A DNA stretch of 64,000 nt. It comes from Ignelater luminosus. Taxonomy: Eukaryota; Arthropoda; Insecta; Coleoptera; Elateridae. The DNA lies in contig VTPC01090027.1 in assembly GCA_011009095.1 (NCBI GenBank), positions 667,044 to 731,043 of the forward strand, read 5' to 3'. Below are positions 1 through 11,553 of this stretch, in pieces; position 1 is the first letter of the stretch, and each line of letters starts with the position of its first letter. Made by a program: the position numbers and the translations under genes. A model generated the notes under the pieces. It saw only the letters and a program-made list of their open reading frames with translations. It ran no database searches and was not told where the DNA came from.

Positions 1-800
1 CGTCAGTCTTTGGCATATGCGGATGATGTGCTGATAGCAAATAGCCAAAAGAAACTGAAGAAGATAGCTGCAAGACTGATTTATGAAGCAGAGAAAATGG
101 AAACAAAAGCTAACAGAACGAAGACAAAATATATGCAGCTAAGAAATAAACTTTACAACAATCAATCTAGAAATTTAGCAGTTCATACAAAAACAGAAGG
201 ACAAATCATCTTCAATGAACTGACTAGTTATATCTATCTTGGTGTGTGGATTACTGACAAATGTGAAGATGGACCGGAAGTAGACTATAGGCTAATGAAA
301 AGTAACAGATATGTATGAGGACTAAACAAAGTACTAAAAAGCAAAGATCTATCATGGAGAACGAAGACGAGGATTTATAAAACGGTGGGTGATGCCGAAA
401 AAAAAGAACAAGCTAAAATAGAAGTGTGGGAATGAAAAATGTTACGGAAAATTTTTGGGGGAAAACAGACAAATGATGGTTGGGAAAGAAGGTCAAATAA
501 AGAAATATACGAACTGTTTAATCAGCCCCTAATTGATGCGGTGGTGAACACAAAAAGACTGCAATGGTTGGGACATTTAGAACAGATGGATACACAAGAA
601 ACATTAAAGACATAACATGAAAAACCCTTGAAGGCAAAAAAAGAGGGGAAGACCGAGAAGAAAAAGGGGTGAAGCTGTGGTGGAAGATATAAATAATAAC
701 ATAATAAACTGGAAGGAGAAAGCTAAAAATCGAGAAAAATGGAAAAAGAAATAACAGAATAGGACACTACGCTATAGGCCTAAATGGCCTGACTACAGCC
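1..800 (+). mobile_element. LINE (non-LTR retrotransposon), 5'-truncated 3' end
   Basis: This is the 3' end of a non-LTR retrotransposon running off the left edge of the window. It contains the reverse-transcriptase active-site block and the conserved C-terminal tail (IYELFNQPLIDAV, then LQWLGHLEQMD), in the order usual for the insect LINEs whose tail reads ...RLRWLGHVARM.... The tail ends near 'taggcctaaatggcctgac', resembling the short 3' UTR of RTE-type elements. Clade assignment (RTE-like versus another clade) is my inference. A segment that normally carries a 'LYGCETWT'-like motif is missing around 380-410, so there is an internal deletion as well as stop codons. No target duplication can be seen because the 5' end is outside the window. 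Confidence 0.8.
4..318 (+). pseudogene. LINE reverse transcriptase, active-site and thumb fragment
   Basis: The open frame reads AYADDVLIANSQKKLKK near its start, the F/YADD catalytic box of LINE reverse transcriptases. It continues with a KTKYM segment and then SYIYLGVWITD, the 'F-K-Y-L-G' block that follows the palm in many insect LINEs. It stops after about 105 codons. Recognisable sequence continues past the stop (GLNKVLKSKDLSWRTKTRIYKT) and, after a gap, in another frame from about 415. The fragment is therefore an inactive remnant and not a host gene. In intact elements the enzyme copies the element's own RNA at a nicked target. Confidence 0.75.
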
Positions 801-2282
801 TTCAATATATATAATTAGATAAAATTAAAGAATCCAAATCTGGCTTACATTTCCTAAGACTTCTTTCATTAGTATGACTCATAATATTGACACACTTCCA
901 TCCAGTTTGTTCTATGACTATTTTCTGGCCCTTGTGAAACTCTTCCCACAGTAACCGTGCAACTTTCTCCTTCCGTGTTGGTGCAAGATAATATTTTAAA
1001 TGTAAAGCGCTGTCCAATTGAAGGTTCCAACGCCAACATAATAATGGAACGGACAGAGAGTACAAGTAAAACAATGCATTCATGCAAAGAGACTCAGAAG
1101 CGGTTCAAGATGTTAGACATCTTAGACACCAGCCTAAGGGCACTATTAGTTAAGGGATGCAAAAGTACGGTTGTCAATCGACCGGTAATTTGATGACGAG
1201 TTCAGTTGCCCAAAAAGACTTATCCTGTCTGTTTCGAAGTCTGAGACCCTTCATGTTCGTTTCTGAAAACGAGAGGAATCCTCCAGGGCTCGGACTCAAC
1301 AGTAGGTTGCAACTTTCTTCCACCATATTTACGAAATTTAAAGCCATCTGTAACTTTATGGCTTTCGCCATTTTTTAAAAGTCATAAGATTTTGCAAAAA
1401 TCACTATATGAATCATTCCCTTGTCATTGGCGACCAGAGCTGGCTGCGCCTCTGCCGTGGGGGTTCGAAACAGACATGCAGGCCCCTCTTCCGACTCCAA
1501 AAATGACATGATGTAGAATCCTTCAACGCCTAGCGTGTAGACGACATCAGTATTTTTCGCTGTTAATAAAAATTTCAGACAACAAAACCATTAAATTTTC
1601 TGATTTTTATTTACATTTCTCTAATTCTATAACATTTACATGACTTTTCCCTGTTTTCCAGACGACGCCGCATGTCTGTTACCAAGTTTAAAGACAGCCG
1701 GGAGAAAAGTTCTCGAGGCCTGGCCCTAGTTGGGGTTCCTACGCCACTGCCGACGACCCAGCCTCTGTGAATAATAGGCTAAGTATTCCGTCCTATAAAG
1801 CAAAAAGGCGTTAACTTTGAAAATCAAACTTTTGAAATATTGAGTGAAATGTGTTGGGTTTTCTTCACGTTTGTATAGAATAGGGCGTTTTAAACATTGG
1901 TAGTCTGTATCACTTACTTTCAGAGTTAGGGCTTTCTTGCTTGGCATACAGATAGATTCCTTAGACTCAGTCTTGTTTACTTTCCGAGCTAGGACCTTAT
2001 TGATTTGCAGAGCAGTATCGTCGTCCAATGAAGGTGGTGAAACCATATTGTAATAGGAAAATCCTTGAGGACCTTGACATGCTTTGAGGAGCTAGCCATG
2101 ATAGCAATTCTCTCGTTCTTTGAATATCTTTCCTCCAACCTCTCGAAACTGATAGAAACCTAATCCCTAAGATGTGCTAATACAGTTTTCTTCCTAGATG
2201 TACATAAATATTTCATGGTTAGCCAGGTAGCGGAAGCACAAAGCTTCATCTTCAATTAGCGGCCCTCGCGCTACGTTCTACC
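801..2282. other. No gene recognised
   Basis: I see no supported coding region. A stretch at 1425-1490 has weak A-box- and B-box-like words and could be an old tRNA-derived SINE, but I could not make it fold as a tRNA. A 106-codon open frame on the minus strand (1726-2046) shows no recognisable motif. Confidence 0.4.
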
Positions 2283-2411
2283 ACTCTCCCAATTATGAGC
2301 AACATCGTCATGGAGAAGTTTGAACAGGAGGTGATATCTCAGTCTCGAGCAAAGCCGAAATTGTGGCTAAGGTATATCGATGACACCTACGAGACAATAG
2401 TTAGGTACTAA
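2283..2411 (+). pseudogene. Penelope-like element reverse-transcriptase fragment
   Basis: The frame reads LPIMSNIVMEKFEQEVI followed by KPKLWLRYIDDTYE. This is the hallmark of Penelope-like reverse transcriptases, in which a '(S)PI(I/V)A(N/D)I.ME..E' block precedes 'LWLRYVDDTF'. The catalytic pair of aspartates (IDDT) is visible. Only about 43 residues are left, so this is a scrap of a much longer protein that would carry RT and a GIY-YIG endonuclease. It directly abuts a mariner-type transposase scrap at 2422. The identification rests on the motif alone. Confidence 0.6.
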
Positions 2412-2421
2412 TGATTTTATA

Positions 2422-2634
2422 AGATGGATAGCTCGTTTTCCGGATTTAACTCCTTTAGATTACTTTCTTTAGGGACATTGAAAAAGTGTAGTCTACGATA
2501 CACCTTCCAGAAATGTAGAAGAATTAACAGAGCGTATCAGAATCGCTTTACAAAACGTAACCAGTGCAGCCTTTATTAGTCGTTATCAAAAATGTGTAGA
2601 ATGTGATGAAGAAACTATTGAGCACTTAATTTAA
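2422..2634 (+). pseudogene. Mariner-type transposase C-terminus
   Basis: The conceptual translation reads RWIARFPDLTPLDYFL, a stop, GH, a stop, then KSVVYDTPSRNVEELTERI and a tail ending CVECDEETIEHL. The 'PDLTPLD(F/Y)FLWGHLKS' block holds the last catalytic Asp region of the mariner-type transposases that many insects carry in DUF4817-type elements. Two in-frame stops replace what are normally W and L in 'FLWGHLKS', so the gene is dead. The N-terminal helix-turn-helix and first catalytic Asp are absent. A short TIR element with the kind of ends these transposases are known to use begins 260 bp further on. Confidence 0.6.
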
Positions 2635-2893
2635 TTTAATCTCACGTATTTGTCTTTCGAATTTTGTATTTTCAATTTCACTTTGAGGTATGTTCTCGTG
2701 TCTTTCAAGTTGTATTAAAATTCTCGATAAATTAATCTTTGCTCATTATCTCTACAGAATACAATCTTTTACATCTTTATATTTATATTTATAAAAATCA
2801 TTATTTTCCCGAAAAGTAAACCAGATAGGTTGGTAGCAGTTATAAGGAAAGTTATCATAAATATGTTGCAAATTCCCAAAATCAAATAAAAAG

Positions 2894-3305
2894 TAGGGTA
2901 TTCCATTAAAAAAAAATTAAGTTAGGTAGCGCCACCTGGCGGTGACGCATTTACTTTAAAAACTTTACATTTATAACAAAGTTTCCTCGTTAAACACACT
3001 GTATAAACTGACTGGTTTTTCTTGTTTAGATATTTCCATTTGTTTGCGAGATATAAAGAGTGGGAAGTTTTTAAAACAACACCCGATATGAAAATGGTTG
3101 ATGGACAATCACGCAAAGGTTTGGCCCAGAGCAGTGATGTTATGGTATACTTCCTTTTGTTTTCAGAGACTTTGCAGTTTTAAACCTCGATCTCTAATCT
3201 CTAGAAATGGTTCATAAAGTTTTAACTGCAGCATCTCTGTTAAACAGGGTGATCAAGAAACAAGAAACATAATCTAATTCAGTTTTTTTAATGGGACACC
3301 CTGTA
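2894..3305. mobile_element. Short non-autonomous TIR element (mariner-like MITE)
   Basis: The left end reads 'tagggtattccattaaaa' and the right end, read in reverse complement, 'tacagggtgtcccattaaaa'. Both are followed by an A-run and a related 'ttaagttag / ctgaattag' word, giving terminal inverted repeats of about 30 bp at roughly 80 percent identity over about 410 bp. The internal part has no transposase. The CAGGGTGTCCCATTAAAA end is typical of mariner-type elements in insects, which fits the transposase scrap just upstream. The exact boundary, and whether the flanking TA is the target duplication, are uncertain. Confidence 0.5.
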
Positions 3306-4573
3306 TTCTCTTATTCATAACTGATATATTTTAAAATTTATTTTCTTTGCGACTTTAACTAAGATTTATCGTTGTTTGTATATATATTTTGTTTACACTA
3401 ATTATCCATATGCGTTCCATTTATTGATTCCACTCCTAACTCATGCCCAAAGCTTCCAACTAGAGCTTAGCTTGACAAGTAAATTAGGGTTAATTGTAAC
3501 AGCCTGAATTCTCTATTTCAATCTCAATTCCCTCAAACTGGTTGATTATAATTTTTGCAGCACGTTTCACAATCGTCAATTTATTAAAAAAAAAAACACC
3601 CAAAAAATCTTTGATTCAATCTAAATTTGCTTCTTTACTTCCTTATCCACTATTAAAAAAATTAATAGTAAAAACCAGGTAATTCTAACATCTAATACTT
3701 TTAGTATTCATTTTACTTTCTTAAGACATTAAATGACTTCTGCTATAAAACGTTTCCTGTTTGAAAGTTGAATTCTTATAGAAGTGGGAAAATAATAGTA
3801 AATTATAATTGACCCAAATGAACATAATGAAAGAGCTCTTTATAAACGACAATTTTTTTAAATTTTGAAATTTTAATAAAGAAAAAGCAAAAAGCAAAAG
3901 CAATAACGTCAACAAAAACAAAAAAAGCCAAAAGAACTCATTAAATGAAATTTCGTCTTACGCTTTACTAAGAATATAATTTATAAAACATGGAAAGGGC
4001 CTGGAAAATAAATGAAATCAATCAGACACTCCTTTCCGATTATTCAAAGCTCGCGATAAATTAACACTTAAAAGAGATTAAAAACAATTTCTCCTCTTTC
4101 ATGAATATGGAATATTTCTCAATAAGTAAGCTTTTAATGTTTATTTTCTGTTTGGACACGTTTAAACAAACAATTAATTTAGGATTGTAATAACAAAAAA
4201 AGGTCTAAAAGGGATCTGGACTAGGCCAGTTGTAAGTTGTTATATTCTAAATCCACCTCTGCTGACGTAAGCACGCAACTTTTCAACTTTGACAAAATAA
4301 CACAACAATCTCCATAAACAATATCAAACATTCATATTATAAATCCCCAGCATATAACATTCACATCTTCTCTAAATTTAAAATTTTGCTTTTATATCAC
4401 CCATTGGAGAGATTTCTAAAATGACCTTACGAAAATGTACCTTTCACAAAAATTATTCTTTTGTTTTCTCTTACGCACACAAAACACATACTATTATATA
4501 TGAAAAAGTACTAGTGTGTCATTTCGCAAATCCCTAAAGTAATTTTTACGTAATTTATACTGACTGTACTTAC
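3306..4573. other. AT-rich non-coding stretch
   Basis: Nothing recognisable. It holds long A- and T-runs and no conserved coding block. If the Phactr gene continues leftward, this is the intron downstream of its RPEL exon; the next exons, including the three C-terminal RPEL repeats, were not found down to position 1. Confidence 0.5.
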
Positions 4574-4672
4574 TTGGCTCGGATATGGGGGTTACGGGAC
4601 TATCTGGAAGAAGAATTCCTTTCTGGACCAGCTCGTCCCTATTGGCTCGGACAGAAATTTTTCTTTCTAATG
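4574..4672 (-). CDS. Phactr: Phactr homologue, exon carrying first RPEL motif
   Basis: This 99-bp exon follows the exon at 4801-4965. It is entered by 'ttcttttcag' and left by 'gtaagtac' on the minus strand. It encodes (T)LERKISVRANRDELVQKG followed by ILLPDSPVTPISEP. This is the N-terminal RPEL motif of phosphatase-and-actin regulators (vertebrate form: ALERKISMR..REELIKRGVL). RPEL motifs bind G-actin, and Phactr proteins also bind protein phosphatase 1 through their C-terminus; both points are family knowledge. Splice phases agree: the preceding exon ends one base into a codon and this exon begins with the other two, giving Thr before LERK. No stop or frameshift is present. The reading frame leaves in phase 1 towards exons outside the window. 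Confidence 0.9.
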
Positions 4673-4800
4673 CTGAAAAGAAATACACGTAACGAAAACT
4701 CACACGAAAGCGTCAACAACGATAAAAACAACAAAATATATAGAGAGAAAGAAGCGCGCATTTAAGCCCATTTAAATAACTAAATAGAGTTTATACTTAC

Positions 4801-4965
4801 TTCTAGAGACCGCTTCTAATTTATCGGATTTCTTTTTTCTCTTCCATTTCCACGGTTTAAATAATTTTCCTAAAGCCGAAAATTTGCTTTTTCTTTCTAA
4901 AGGCGGCGTCCTCGTGCCACTTCCGAGACTATTCGTTCTAAATGCTGTGCCGTTCTGTTTTTTTC
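4801..4965 (-). CDS. Phactr: Phactr homologue, basic NLS-like exon
   Basis: This 165-bp exon is bounded by a strong acceptor (pyrimidine tract, then 'tttcag') and the donor 'gtaagtataa' on the minus strand. It encodes [33 protein letters not shown] and [21 protein letters not shown]. The 'TPP..RKSKF..LG.(I/L)FKPWKW(R/K)(K)KK' block is diagnostic of Phactr proteins: it sits just before the first RPEL motif and its basic run lies in the region known to control nuclear import against G-actin binding. The exon starts two bases into a codon, so at least one further upstream exon must exist at higher coordinates. Nothing matching the N-terminus was recognised in the window, so that intron is long. 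The insect counterpart is Drosophila CG32264, by family knowledge. Confidence 0.92.
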
Positions 4966-5864
4966 CTGAAAGGAAAAAAGGAAAATAAAATTATCAACAT
5001 GGAAACAACTTTTGGTATATAAAGTTCAGATATTCCCTAAATTCAAGTAACTTACACACCTTGTGTAAACCTAAAAGAGTTTATAATGAATAATGCAGAT
5101 AACATTCAACTTAAAATCAGGTCTGTGAAAATCTGAATACAGAAGACATTTATTTTCCTGCTGCTCGTCACTTTGAACCTAATATTTTCTGAAAACCCGA
5201 GCTACTACTCCAGCCACGACTCAAGAATTTAAGAATATATTCATGAGACAAGAGAAGGAACAGCAGGAAAGACAATGGAATATAAAAGGGGGCTTCGAAA
5301 TACTAAAGCCAGTCAAGTAAACGGAAAAGAATTTGGCAATTTTGGTTCCTCCTTTTTTTATTATCAATTTTATGGTGACATATAAAGTGTGTGTGTACTA
5401 GGCATTGACCTAGACACCGCAAGCTTTTAGTAAAGGACGCTTTAAGCTTTTCAACCCCCTTTTTTACGAACTACTTGAAAACATCTTTATGAGATTTATG
5501 CAAATATATTGAAAGTGCCTTCGAGACTCTTTTTTGTGTGTGTCGGTTTATCTTTAAAATGTTACCGCCGTGTATTAAATTGCAAAATCTTGAATGGCCG
5601 TTTAATAGGGTGTATCTTACTGTTATAATAGCACATTCAAGTTTATTTAGAGGGTTGTTTACAATAAAGCAGTTGCTTTTCACAATCAATCCTTAATATT
5701 GTTTGCTTTCATATAGGTAGTATATATATTGCTATGGTTATAATCAGACGGCGTTGATAACAAAAGAAAAATGGCAATTTGTAGTATTAATAAACCTGTT
5801 AATTAAAATTTTTAGATGTAGACTAAAAAGTATAAAAAATGCAATTTTACTTGTAAAAAATCTT
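4966..5864. other. Non-coding DNA upstream of the Phactr exons
   Basis: Intronic or flanking DNA. No further Phactr exon or other gene is recognised. It contains one core-promoter-like element at 5281-5315. A 72-codon open frame on the minus strand (5471-5689) shows no family motif. Confidence 0.45.
5281..5315 (+). promoter_or_regulatory. Candidate TATA + initiator
   Basis: A canonical TATAAAAG lies at 5281-5288, followed by an arthropod-like initiator 'agTCAagt' with the A at 5315, 34 bases after the first T. The spacing is slightly longer than usual. No recognisable coding sequence follows on the plus strand, so this may be chance, or the promoter of a non-coding transcript divergent from the Phactr exons. 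Confidence 0.2.
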
Positions 5865-6095
5865 TAATTGCACTAACCGGCAACAATAAATTGTTCGAGA
5901 TGGTTGCCTACCCTAGCCGCGTCTGGTGTCAATTTAAATCGACGAAACCTTGTCGACGTACACGTTTCGGCACAAGACTCGGCCAGGGCCAGCAACCATG
6001 TTCAACAATTGTTCTCCACAACGTTTAATTGTTTGTTTGTATATACATATTGATGTGATTGGTGAAATATCGAACGTATGTCACAAGACACCCTA
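5865..6095. mobile_element. Foldback/MITE family F, copy A
   Basis: This copy shares the word 'cgacgaaaccttgtcgacg' and the following 'ggcacaagactcggccaggg' with copies at 22.84 and 23.93 kb. It ends with 'ggtgaaatatcgaacgtatg' and 'acaccctata', the reverse complement of the family's terminal repeat. It also holds its own hairpin: the segment around 5882-5918 (ttgttcgagatggttgc) is inverted at 5980-6015 (gcaaccatgttcaacaa). No coding capacity is seen. The left end is not clear, so the start is approximate. Confidence 0.5.
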
Positions 6096-6439
6096 TACAT
6101 AATTCATGTATAAGAATTAAAAAGATTTCAATTAGTTTAAGTAGATAACAACGTGGCATATTTTTCTTACTATCTAGTCTACTAAGAATTAATCGACATA
6201 CTTGGAATACATATCGAGAATGTTGAACATAACATGGTAAGCAATACCAGTCTTAGAAGTTCAATTAGAAATAGCAATATAGGTAGCTTTGGTTGGCATC
6301 CAGCACATAAACAACTATAATCAGTAACTAGAACCTCGGAGAAACAAAAAAAGAATTTCTGAAATGTCTCGGACATAAAAACGTCAAGTCTGCTAGATTA
6401 GAAGAGAAACAGTCACTGCAGATATAAAGATTTACAAAC

Positions 6440-7850
6440 AGCAGGTAACAAGTAACGCTTCGTGTGCAAGTTGTCGTCGAACTTCGCACTCCCATTCTTC
6501 AAATCTTCTTACAGAAGCAATCTACTTTTATCAAGGAGTTTTGCCCTCCCAGGTCATACTTACGGTCTGACTTTGCCAAACAAGAAGCCGTCTGCATACG
6601 TTAAATAATCTGGCCTAGCGTCGAACTAGTCTGCTCTCCAAATAGGGTTTCCCCTCCCAAACCATATGCGCGATCAGGTTTCGCCTTCAAAAAGTCACTT
6701 ACAGCAACTGACTGTCGGACTTCGCCTTCCACCAAATCACCTCCAGAAGCTAAAAGTCAAACTTCCTTCTCTATCGAGCTTCATGTTGCATGAGTTTTAA
6801 TCACCTTATAATCAGTTTCAAACAATCATGATCAAGCTTCGTCCTCGAACTTCAGTTTCTTTTTCTTTCAATCGTCTTCGAGTTGCTATTCTCGCTTTAT
6901 TGCAATAACTTGTGTGTGCTTTGTGTTCCCGAATCATCTGTACCGTCTGATTTCGGAAAACAAGCCGCCTGCAATCAAGTTCGCTCTCTGTCAAGCCATT
7001 CTTAGCCATGCTCAAACGCAGTCGGGTTTCGCCTTCAAAAAGTTGTTTAGGGCAGCAGATCACCTAGATAGCCTAAAGTTTAACTAATCTGCTTTGCAAA
7101 TGGAGTTTCCAACACTCGGACGCGCCCGTTAGCAGTACTCAAACACAATTGCGTTTCGCTCCCAGCCACTTGTACTCGAGGAGCGGGAGAGATTAGCTGA
7201 TGCGTCGTGTTAAGAGCCAATGACGTAACCGTGTCAATGGAGCAACGTTAACTAAGAAATGCGCGCATATAAAGAGTGCACAGGTAAAAGACGTCGAGAT
7301 TCGTCAAACCACTGATAAACTTGTTTCACTGGAACTACGTGACTATCTTACGTAAATTGCGTGTGTATGATCTGTGGTCGAGTATACGTACAACTTTACT
7401 ACGCTATACGCCAAATAATTTGCAAAGGCTTAAGGTCGAATTTCGTTCTCTACTGAGCTTCACGTTCCTCTCACTTTAATTGTTTTGATTAGAGGGACTA
7501 CTCTCATTTTATTGTAATAAACTCTGTTGCAAATGAAGTACTTCACCGTTCAGCTTAGTTCAGCAAACAATCTATTTACTAGCTGCGCTGAAATTTCGTT
7601 TTCTACCGATCTTCACTTTCATTTTCTTTTAATCAATATCAAGTCTTGTGCCATACACACGATTGGTATTCGTTCTCTATCGGATTTCCTCGTAACAGCA
7701 TTTCAAAACGGATGGGCTTTCCCCTCGGAAAATCACTGTGGTACTTCGTTCTTTACCGAGTTTACTTTATCATATTCCAATGGTTTCATTGTAAAATCAT
7801 AATTACGGAATTTGTCCTCCCAGGTCATACTTTTCAGATAATGACATAAT
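6440..7850. repeat. Degenerate duplicated repeat cluster
   Basis: Several words recur at 340-380 bp spacing: 'ggtttcgccttcaaaaagt' near 6678 and 7024, 'caagaagccgtctgc' near 6581 with 'caagccgcctgc' near 6961, and 'cctcccaggtcatactt' near 6546 and 7816. A second word ('ttctctactgagcttcacgtt' type) recurs around 6769, 7446, 7600 and 7750. The composition resembles the inverted satellite at 44.9-50 kb ('tttcgccttc...'), but the relation is not proven. Open frames here look accidental. A TATA-like 'catataaagag' lies at about 7266. Confidence 0.4.
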
Positions 7851-10440
7851 AATCATCTGCTAACCGCGCAACTTATAGAAATCGTTCAAAATCTATTAAT
7901 ACTAGAAGGATATAAATGAGATCAGCCAACAAGGCTTGGGCCTAACAGCTCACCACATAATCCCAAAGAATCCAATAAAGCAAAAAACCCTATCTGTTTT
8001 CGCTTTCTTCCGAGATTCACCTCGAGACTGACCTCTTAAGAAAAGTGGGTAGAGCCTTTTTTTGTGCCCCAACACCATATCGCTAGCAACTCGAATAATG
8101 GCGCCAGAGAAATCCGATAGAAAATCATTTTATTTTTTCCTTTTCTTTGTTCTAACCCACCCCTAAAACCGGCGCACGCTACTGCTAGCTATCCAGACGA
8201 GTTCACGGTGTCGTGCTAGTCTTTACAAGAAGTATTCCAACTTGATCAGAACCGTAGACTCGAAGTTACAAATTTAAAGCAGACCTTCTGGTTCGTTCTC
8301 ACAAGAATGGCGAAGTTGGTAGAATCACGTCTCGAATATTCGATCGATCGGGCTATTCAGATTGTTATAATAGAAATTGAATAACCCCGAATGGTTTTTC
8401 GGCAGTTTTGAACCGACTTTCTTTCCTATCGTGCGATTGTGCTAAAAGAGCTACGTCGATTGGTGGAAATCCAAACCCTTGAACTGTTATAGGTTTTTGT
8501 TAGAACTGTTGTGCCTTCTAGCGGCTCAACGGTAGGAAATAGAAAATCGGTCCAACTCTTTCGAACACCCTCCTCTCCCGGACGCTTATAAACCCGTGAA
8601 TCCGATTAGGGCAAAACGATTCTAAGATACACACCTCTAAGTCCACGCTCAGTGGCGTCAGAGGTTTTGCCGTTTTAGCTCCACGCATTACCCAGAGACG
8701 AAGGTCTACACAACCTATCCACCGACTTCGGTCGAGATCGACAGACGTGTTCTCGAGTTACGGCGATTTGTCGTCTAAAAAAATTCAAATTTCGGCCTTT
8801 CATTCATAGAAAGCTCCGGTAAAACGTCTTGCACTTCACCGGCTAAAGTCCGAATGGCACTAATGATCAAATCGTGCCCACGTGACTAGATTTCTTAGAA
8901 ATCTATTAGTATTATTATCTCGTCACGAGCTAAAACGCACTTTGCTATCGTATCCCCTATTTCTGGGTTTTTGTTCACTCATACAGCACATCTCTAATAT
9001 TGAACCTCCTTTAAGGGTTTCCTTGCGCATTTTGTAGCATTAATTTATAACTCTTCTCGATGTATTCGAAGAGAGTCCTTTTCCTTCCTTAGCACCTGAA
9101 GCCGATGGTCTGATTTTGTCTTCCACAGACCTAAGGTTGAACTTCATTTTTTAAAGCTAATGGTTGATCGATAGCTATATTTCGCTCTTCTATGAGAGCA
9201 GCGTAACAAACACTGAAAAAATGAGTTGTATGGATGAGTAGCCAAAACTAAAATAATCCCGATTTACATTATAAAGACGCAATTTAGATTTAATTATTTT
9301 CAACTCAATCTTGTGTTACAATACCTTTAATATGTAACCAGCTTGTTCCGTTCCAAATCGAAAACTTTAATTTTAATTAATGCACGATAATTTAACTACG
9401 ATTTTCTTAAGATAATCGAATTAAATCAAAGAAAAATACTCTAGGTATATTGTTTACATGTTGATGTAAGTTTCTTCCGTATCTCCAAATCGTATCGATT
9501 CCACATTGCGAATATCTTTGTGCTTTCTATCAGGATTCCAATCGGAATCCGCTCTACTTTCTTATTATTGGGGCTGTTTATGGATTGTGTTCACGGGGGT
9601 CACGAGCTCAATATCATACTACATTTCAAATTTATAGTTGCACATCTGTTTGGATCCACACGCACAAACCTACCTATTCATTATTGTAGGTATAGGATAA
9701 AGTAATATAGGTTGTAAGCTTCAAAAACCTTTTAAATGTTTTACTTAAACTTAAAATTTGTCAAGCCCCTCCTTAATTAAACATTCATTAAGATAAAATT
9801 TAGTTAAAATAATCCTAAAAGGTCAAAGAATGTTTAAAGCAAAATTAACATCTTAATTTAAAAGGGAAAAAACACAACATGAAACTTTGTGTAAGAAGTT
9901 CAAGGATACAAGTTTAAAACTCAAAAAAAGCTTATAATTACCAACATTAAACATTCAAACAAACTGAAAATATGAAAAGCTTAGAGTTTCTTAATCGGGT
10001 CTAAAAGGGGATGAAGGGAGTTTTACGAGTTTACTCTTTGCAAGTTCAATATTTCATATATATGCGAAGAGAAAATATCCTTGTGGTCCTTCTACCAAGT
10101 AAGAATTTAAAATGAGCCTTCTTGTTATATTTTCTATCTTTATAAAATTCTCTTTCTCGGTTTTCTTATTAACCTTTTAAGTTTATACAGGTTATTTCTG
10201 CATTTTGCGCGTATTTAAGTTTCTTAGATTACATTAAGAAGATAAGAGGAGGAAAGGACGCTTGGTTATTTTCTTTGTAAAAAGGTGGGAACTTTAAGCT
10301 GTCTTTTATACATGTACTGGATTCATTTGTATCCTTTTTAAAATATTGATTACTTTGTACGAGGATAAATTTAAGAAAACTGTTTTACACTTTGGGATTT
10401 ATTTTGGGCTTGTCTGTCAAAATTCTATGCTCTGGATACT
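7851..10440. other. No gene recognised; 8.0-9.0 kb is richer in GC
   Basis: The part from about 8040 to 8980 has noticeably higher GC and CpG than its surroundings and contains a TATA-like 'cttataaaccc' near 8587. It could be an old LTR or a regulatory island, but I could not find paired repeats or coding sequence to support either. From 9200 onwards it is plain AT-rich DNA. Confidence 0.35.
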
Positions 10441-10448
10441 GTCTACAC
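10441..10448. repeat. Target site duplication of the hAT element, left
   Basis: The octamer gtctacac precedes the left terminal repeat and matches gtctacat at 13630-13637 in 7 of 8 positions. An 8-bp duplication is the hAT superfamily signature. Confidence 0.8.
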
Positions 10449-10708
10449 CAACGGTTCCTAAAAGGTGTTCCGCGGAACCCTAGTGTTCTATGGAAGGGTC
10501 ACAGGAGTTCCGAGAGTTAGGACGTGATGGGGAAACCAGGCAGTCGACGCCGATATACCGGCACTTACCGATTCCAACCCACGCAAGTAATCGACGCAAG
10601 GAATAGCTGGCAGCAAGTTAGTCAATTTTAGGGCTCAAATGCGGTGGATGATGACTCTTGTGCTGGACAAGGGCGGCAACAAGACACAGAAATATCAACT
10701 AACACTAA

Positions 10709-10963
<255 letters not shown>

Positions 10964-10980
10964 CTGTCTTACACAGATAT

Positions 10981-11553
10981 GCAAAAACCGATAATAAAAA
11001 CGCAACAGAAGCATCATTCCTGTTAAGATACAAGATTGCTCGAGCTGGAAAACCACACACGATTGCAGAAAATTTAATTAAACCATGTATGACAGAAATA
11101 GTTGGCTGCGTGCTCGGAGAAGGTGCGGCGAAGAAAGTTGCCGCAGTTCAATGTTCCAACAACACCATATCTGATCGAATCCATAAGATTTCAGAGCATA
11201 TTGAAGATGAATTAATTGGTAGAATAAAAAATAGTACCGCGTTTACAATGCAACCCGATGAAAGTACAGATATCGCCGGAATGTCAATACTGCTTGTTTT
11301 TGTGAGATATTCTTCTGAAGGATCTATCGAAGAAGATGTGTTTCTCTGCGCGCCTTTGGAGACCAACACAACTGGAGACGAAGTTTTTATACTCATTGAT
11401 AGTTACATGAATAAACATCATATTAATTGGAAGAAATGTATTGACGTATGCAGCGATGGGGCAGCGGTTATTATTGGTAAAATAAAAGGCACAGTATCAA
11501 GAATAAAAAATGTTACACCAGAATGGGTAACAGTTCGATACGGCTACTCCTAA
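10981..11553 (+). pseudogene. hAT transposase: N-terminal half of catalytic core
   Basis: The frame runs from AKTDNKNATEASFLLRYKIA and RAGKPHTIAENLI through DRIHKISEHIEDELIG to DESTDIAGMSILLVFVRY and WKKCIDVCSDGAAVI. 'DESTD..G...LLVFVRY' and 'C..VC(T/S)DGAA.M.GK..G' are the conserved core blocks of this hAT lineage, with the catalytic Asp in DEST and the DGAA block visible. A normal copy continues 'NA..THC.IHREALA.K'; here homology stops after RIKNVTPEW, where the foreign insert begins. Confidence 0.85.

Noticed and set aside
1425-1490. tRNA-derived SINE candidate ('tggcgaccagagctgg', 'gggttcgaaac')
   Set aside because: The boxes are imperfect and too close together, and no second copy was seen in the window to support a SINE family.
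8040-8980. GC-richer block considered as an LTR or CpG-type promoter
   Set aside because: No paired copy, no clear TG...CA ends, no target duplication and no downstream gene; only a TATA-like word.
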